A DNA stretch of 5,149 nucleotides from Kiritimatiellia bacterium (lineage in GTDB: Bacteria; Verrucomicrobiota; Kiritimatiellia; RFP12; UBA1067). The notes under the pieces are model-generated. The model saw only the letters and a list, made by a program, of their open reading frames with translations, was not told the DNA's origin and searched no databases. The stretch covers positions 1 to 5,149 of the forward strand of contig JAQWAM010000151.1 in NCBI GenBank assembly GCA_028707675.1. Reading direction: 5' to 3'. Positions 4,436-5,149 of this stretch are shown one piece after another (the first letter of the stretch is position 1; the number at the start of each line of letters is the position of its first letter). The position numbers and the translations under genes were made by a program.

Positions 4436-5149
4436 ATGCGCTGCATAAGCGTGTTGGTCAGCGGCTGCTTGGCCGGGGTGGTTTTGTCGGGGTCAGGATC
4501 AGAAGTTCCGGACGTGTTGAGGACTTTGTCCGGCAAGCCTGTTGAGAGCGCGGAGGTTTGGGAGTCGGAACGGCGCCCGGAGGTGCTGGATCTCTTAAAA
4601 TCGCAGATGTTCGGGCGCAATCCGGTGGAACGGCCGGCAACACTGCGCTTCGAACAACTTGAGCCCGACAAGCAGATGATGGGCGGGGCTGCCATTCGCA
4701 AGCGGCTGCGCATCTGTTATTCCGGGCCGGGCGGTGAGGGCGGTTTCGCTTTAACCGCGTTCCTCCCAAAGTCCGCAAAGCCCGTGCCGGCCTTCCTGCT
4801 GATCTGCAACCGTGATCCCGCCAAGAACATCGACCCCGACCGCTTGGAGAAAAGCCCGTTCTGGCCGGCGGAGGAGATAGTCGCGCGCGGGTACGCGGCG
4901 CTGGCCTTTTTTAACGGCGACGTTGATCCTGACCGGCACGACGGCTTCACAAACGGCGTTCACGGCGTGTTCCAGCCCGATCCTTCCGTACGCAAGGATG
5001 ACGCGTGGGGCACTATCGCGGCGTGGGCGTGGGGCGCCAGCCGCGCGATGGACTGGATCGAGACCGAGACACGGATCGACGCCAAGCGCGTGGCGGTGGT
5101 CGGCCATTCGCGCGGCGGCAAGACCGCGCTTTGGTGCGGTGCCAGCGAT
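4436..5149 (+). CDS. Glucuronoyl esterase-like (CE15) alpha/beta hydrolase, N-terminal part (3' end outside window)
   Basis: An uninterrupted frame of 238 codons runs from ATG 4436 to the window edge. The first 22 residues are hydrophobic with a single Arg (R2), consistent with an atypical Sec signal; V8-S-G-C11 matches a lipobox, but the preceding segment is very short. The family pattern is clear: VWESERRPEVLDLLKSQMFGRNP (41-63), the FLLICNRDP strand, a WPAEEIVARGYAALAF segment, WGTIAAWAWGASRAMDWIE (191-209) and IDAKRVAVVGHSRGGKTALW (214-233). S225 in G-H-S-R-G-G is the nucleophile. CE15 enzymes cleave ester bonds between glucuronoyl side chains of xylan and lignin alcohols, normally outside the cytoplasm. 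The acid residue and catalytic His would be downstream and are not visible, so a related acetyl-xylan-esterase-like hydrolase cannot be fully excluded. A strong AGGAGG precedes the start. Confidence 0.85.
   Translation, partial: MRCISVLVSGCLAGVVLSGSGSEVPDVLRTLSGKPVESAEVWESERRPEVLDLLKSQMFGRNPVERPATLRFEQLEPDKQMMGGAAIRKRLRICYSGPGGEGGFALTAFLPKSAKPVPAFLLICNRDPAKNIDPDRLEKSPFWPAEEIVARGYAALAFFNGDVDPDRHDGFTNGVHGVFQPDPSVRKDDAWGTIAAWAWGASRAMDWIETETRIDAKRVAVVGHSRGGKTALWCGASD

Noticed and set aside
4436..4470. Lipoprotein signal on the CE15 protein (V-S-G-C at residues 8-11)
   Set aside because: The Cys comes after only ten residues and the hydrophobic stretch continues beyond it, so an atypical Sec signal is more likely, though not certain.

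Overview
The window looks like chromosomal DNA of a GC-rich, Gram-negative-type bacterium. The combination of a planctomycete/verrucomicrobial-style nucleoside hydrolase, a CE15-type esterase, a lipoprotein parvulin and many structured intergenic repeats suggests the PVC superphylum (Verrucomicrobiota/Kiritimatiellota/Lentisphaerota side). That placement rests on remembered protein style, not on a search.

Layout. (1) 1-387, plus strand: the C-terminal part of a nucleoside hydrolase family protein. (2) 388-976: a 589-base gap between convergent genes, with no credible gene but densely structured. It holds a TTCC-rich hairpin repeat whose left arm overlaps the hydrolase stop codon, a GC hairpin, a 109-base palindromic element that folds as a four-stem cloverleaf, and two tandem 34-base units followed by another hairpin. 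(3) 977-4178, minus strand: four closely packed genes, read from high to low coordinates: DUF502 membrane protein, recO, a lipoprotein parvulin-type prolyl isomerase and tadA. Junctions are 2 bases, a 4-base ATGA overlap and 9 bases, so one transcript is likely. (4) 4179-4435: a divergent intergenic region with a second copy of the TTCC-rich hairpin repeat. (5) 4436-5149, plus strand: the N-terminal 238 residues of a glucuronoyl-esterase-like (CE15) alpha/beta hydrolase with a strong Shine-Dalgarno, running off the window.

Functionally, the minus-strand genes are housekeeping: tRNA wobble editing (TadA), recombinational repair (RecO), envelope protein folding (parvulin) and an inner-membrane protein of unknown role (DUF502). 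The two partial flanking genes point to nucleoside/glycoside hydrolysis and to cleavage of uronic-acid esters in plant-type polysaccharide, in keeping with a saccharolytic lifestyle.

The most unusual protein signal is the parvulin. The strand carrying the first active-site histidine (ASHILIK) is absent from its normal N-terminal place, which is occupied by a coiled coil, and reappears after the last strand, as in a circular permutation. The most unusual DNA signals are the cloverleaf palindrome and the paired hairpin repeats. No CRISPR array, transposase gene, tRNA or rRNA was found.
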